Shown: piece after piece, positions 62,070-64,000 of the stretch | Layout: the number at the start of each line of letters is the position of its first letter | Position numbering within the stretch: position 1 is the first letter of the stretch | NCBI GenBank assembly: GCA_026225945.1 | Contig: JAMJFZ010002307.1 | Span: 9,911,001-9,975,000 of the forward strand | Direction of reading: 5' to 3' | Source: Cricetomys ansorgei | Lineage: Eukaryota > Chordata > Mammalia > Rodentia > Nesomyidae | Length of the DNA: 64,000 nt | Notes under the pieces: generated by a model | What the model saw: only the letters and a program-made list of their open reading frames with translations | The model's database searches: none | Told to the model about the DNA's origin: nothing | Translations under genes and position numbers: made by a program

Positions 62070-62247
62070 TTTTATTTTATTTTTAGACAGAATTTCACTA
62101 TGTAGCCCTGGCTAGCCTCAAATTTACTGTGTAAACCAGGCTGGCCTTAAACTCACAGGAATCTTCCTGATTCTGCCTTGTGAGTACTAGGATTAAAGAT
62201 GTGTACTAGGATTAAAGGTTGGTGACACTATGTCACCACATCTACTT
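62070..62247 (-). repeat. B1 SINE, antisense, with internal 19-bp tandem duplication
   Basis: ATTTCACTATGTAGCCCTGG and CCAGGCTGGCCTTAAACTCA mark the B1. The unit with core GTACTAGGATTAAAG appears twice in tandem (62182-62200 and 62201-62219). Confidence 0.85.
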
Positions 62248-62639
62248 CATAAAACTATTTGGAAAAACTGCATGTGACTCCTAAAAAAATATTAGTGTTT
62301 TAATATAATTATTAAAGCATATTAATTATGTATGTCAACACTAATTGCATATATTAAAATTCCAACATACATATAACCTGCCATTTGTGCATAGTAATAA
62401 ATTAATTGTGCATACTTATGACATGTCTGGGACAGTTTCATATATGAATGTATCATGATATCATGCTTCAGTCATGATGATTTTCTCAGCTACCTTCTCC
62501 CATCTGTCCCTCCCTCTTCATGTTAGGTTTCTCACCAGTCCCTGGTCCTCACAAACATCCTTGTTATGTTAAGGGATACCCTTCTGTACCAAGTGTTTTG
62601 TGTTTGTTGTGAAGGAATGCTGGCTCTTAATTTGAAAAG

Positions 62640-63640
62640 CCTATTCTACTGAGATGACTGTGTGTTTTCCACCCTCCATTCTGTTCCTGAGCTACGTTAT
62701 GTTTGTCGATCTGTGTATGTTGCCTAAGCCTCCCTTCCCCGGCGTGAAACTAACTTATGGTATACGATTCTTTCAGTACGTTTTTACTTCAATTTTCAAG
62801 TATTTTAATTATGATTTTGTGTCTGTGTTTATCAAGGATACTAGTCTGTTCTTTTCTTTTTTCCCCTTATTGTTATGTCCTTATTGCTTTTAGACACCAG
62901 GTAATATGGGCTTTATAAACTGACTTTGGAAGCATCCATCTCCTTTCTACTTCATGGGATGGTTTGGGGAATATTATTGTTAGCCTTCTTTAAAAGTCCA
63001 GAACAGTACGACTGTGAAATCATCTAGTCAAGGGATTTCCCTTGATGGAAGATTTTTATTACAACTTTATCTCACTACTTATTATTGACTTATTTAGGTA
63101 TCATATACTGTTGGTTCAGTGCTTGTGTATCATCTTGGTTAGGAATTTCTCTATTTCTTCTTGATTTTCCAACTTACTGTAAACCGTTTTTAAAAATGTT
63201 TTCTAATGACCATCTGAGTTTCGGTGCTATCTATAGTAATAGTCCTTTTTAACCTCCAATTTTATTTATTTCTGTCTTCTCCCATTTTTTAAAGTTTAGT
63301 TTGACTGAAAGTTGGGCAATTTTTACTACTCTTTTCAAATCTAGTTCTTACTCAACTCTTCATTTCATTGAGCTTTAGTATTGTTCTTTTCATTTCTGTT
63401 TTTGTTTATTTTTTTCTCTAATCTTTTCTTTCCATTAGTTTTGATCTCATTTGTTCTCATTTCCCTAAGACCTTGAGATGTACCAATAGGTTATTTATTA
63501 AGATATTGCTGTTGTTTTGAATATTATTATAAAATTCCTTCTTTGAACAACTTTTGTTGTTGAAACAACAATTGTTTCAATTTTCATTTGATTTTAATGA
63601 ATTTCTCAGTTTCCTCCACCAGTACACGTTGACAAGTTTT
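62640..63640 (-). mobile_element. L1 ORF2 (reverse transcriptase region) relic, antisense
   Basis: GGTAATATGGGCTTTATAAA, GGAATATTATTGTTAGCCTT, CTTTAAAAGTCCAGAACAG and GATTTCCCTTGATGGAAGA are the reverse of the L1 reverse-transcriptase coding segment. It continues through CCAATAGGTTATTTATTA toward the ORF2 5' part. Stops interrupt all frames. Confidence 0.8.
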
Positions 63641-63846
63641 GTTTTATAAAAACCCGAGGAGTAAATATGATGAGCTTTATTAATTATCAGCATATTTTAT
63701 TTTGAGGGTGTTTGATCGATAACTTCTGTTTATTTTGGTAGATTATACTTTGTGTGTCAATATTCTTTTCCTAAGAAATACAACACTTACAAAATACTTT
63801 TGTGTGTTCAAGGAAATTATACAATTTCCTTGATAAAGAAATTTCC

Positions 63847-64000
63847 TGGATAAAGAAAATGTGGTACATATATAGTCAATGGAATTTTGGCATTTTTAGG
63901 AAATATACGAATTGGAGATCAGTGTATTGAATTGAAATAAGCCAGACACAGGAAGACAAATCTCACACATTTCTCACAGGTGGAATTTAGTTTTATAGTA
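63847..64000 (+). mobile_element. L1 ORF2 3' end, sense, running off the window
   Basis: TGGATAAAGAAAATGTGGTA, CATATATAGTCAATGGAATT, GAAATAAGCCAGACACAGGA and CACATTTCTCACAGGTGGAA match the L1 segment near the ORF2 stop. Confidence 0.8.

Larger units (their letters stand above)
19252..64000 (+). other. Rerg: Rerg intron 2 (continues past the window)
   Basis: It starts with the GTGAGG donor after the P-loop exon. I looked for the short next coding exon, which in other mammals encodes the residues following the P-loop up to the switch I region, and did not find it on the + strand, so the intron appears to exceed 44.7 kb. Repeats are listed separately. Longer stretches in which I see nothing recognisable are 19252-19837, 28171-30117, 30704-31675, 31859-32497, 33283-35049, 35958-37776, 38373-39827, 42491-43369, 45690-48190, 48561-49995, 53351-54829, 55946-58634 and 58943-60257. 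Confidence 0.65.

Noticed and set aside
62654..62893. 79-codon hydrophobic plus frame resembling a membrane protein
   Set aside because: It overlaps the start of the antisense L1 ORF2 relic, whose T-rich strand gives Phe/Leu-rich translations.
19252..64000. Search for CRISPR arrays, tRNA or rRNA genes
   Set aside because: The repeats present are SINEs, LINE relics and microsatellites; tRNA-like box sequences belong to B2/ID SINE heads, not to functional tRNA genes.

Overview
The window is nuclear DNA from a muroid rodent. It is dense with rodent-specific repeats: 7SL-derived B1, tRNA-derived B2/B3 and related SINEs, ID-B1 fusion B4 elements, a URR1 hAT element, and rodent (Lx-type) L1 3' ends. 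A few older mammalian relics (L1M, MLT1-like LTR, MIR-like) are also present. There are no operons, CRISPR arrays or dense ORFs. The species cannot be fixed from the sequence alone; the scarcity of free ID elements argues weakly against rat.

Only one gene is recognisable: the 5' end of Rerg (Ras-related, estrogen-regulated growth inhibitor), on the + strand. A CpG island (about 14.49-15.13 kb) carries a strong CTCF-like motif at its upstream edge and most likely holds the promoter and a non-coding first exon ending at a consensus donor at 14812/14813. A 4.3 kb intron follows. Exon 2 (19086-19251) holds 105 bases of 5' UTR, a four-codon upstream ORF, the start codon at 19191, and the first 20 codons including the GTP-binding P-loop. 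It ends in phase 1 at a GTGAGG donor. I did not find the next coding exon, so the remaining 44.7 kb appears to be one long intron that runs off the right edge.

Region by region: 1-14.4 kb is intergenic DNA upstream of Rerg, with SINEs, a URR1 element with intact target-site duplication and several L1 fragments. 14.4-15.1 kb is the CpG island and exon 1. 14.8-19.1 kb is intron 1, with SINEs and an RMER-type repeat ending about 85 bp before exon 2. 19.25-64 kb is the following intron: about 40 SINE copies, a possible minus-strand LTR at 21.5-22.0 kb, a nested B2-in-B4 insertion at 26.2-26.7 kb, microsatellites, L1 fragments, and a degraded L1M at 60.4-62.1 kb beside oppositely oriented L1 pieces at the right edge.

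No undescribed system could be supported. The most useful observations are the uORF and P-loop exon of Rerg, the CTCF-like site at its CpG island, the datable insertions with intact duplications, and a repeat-poor intronic stretch around 50.1-53.1 kb that may hold regulatory sequence. The ORFs present elsewhere are short, lack recognisable domains and often lie inside SINEs or simple repeats, so I treat them as non-coding.
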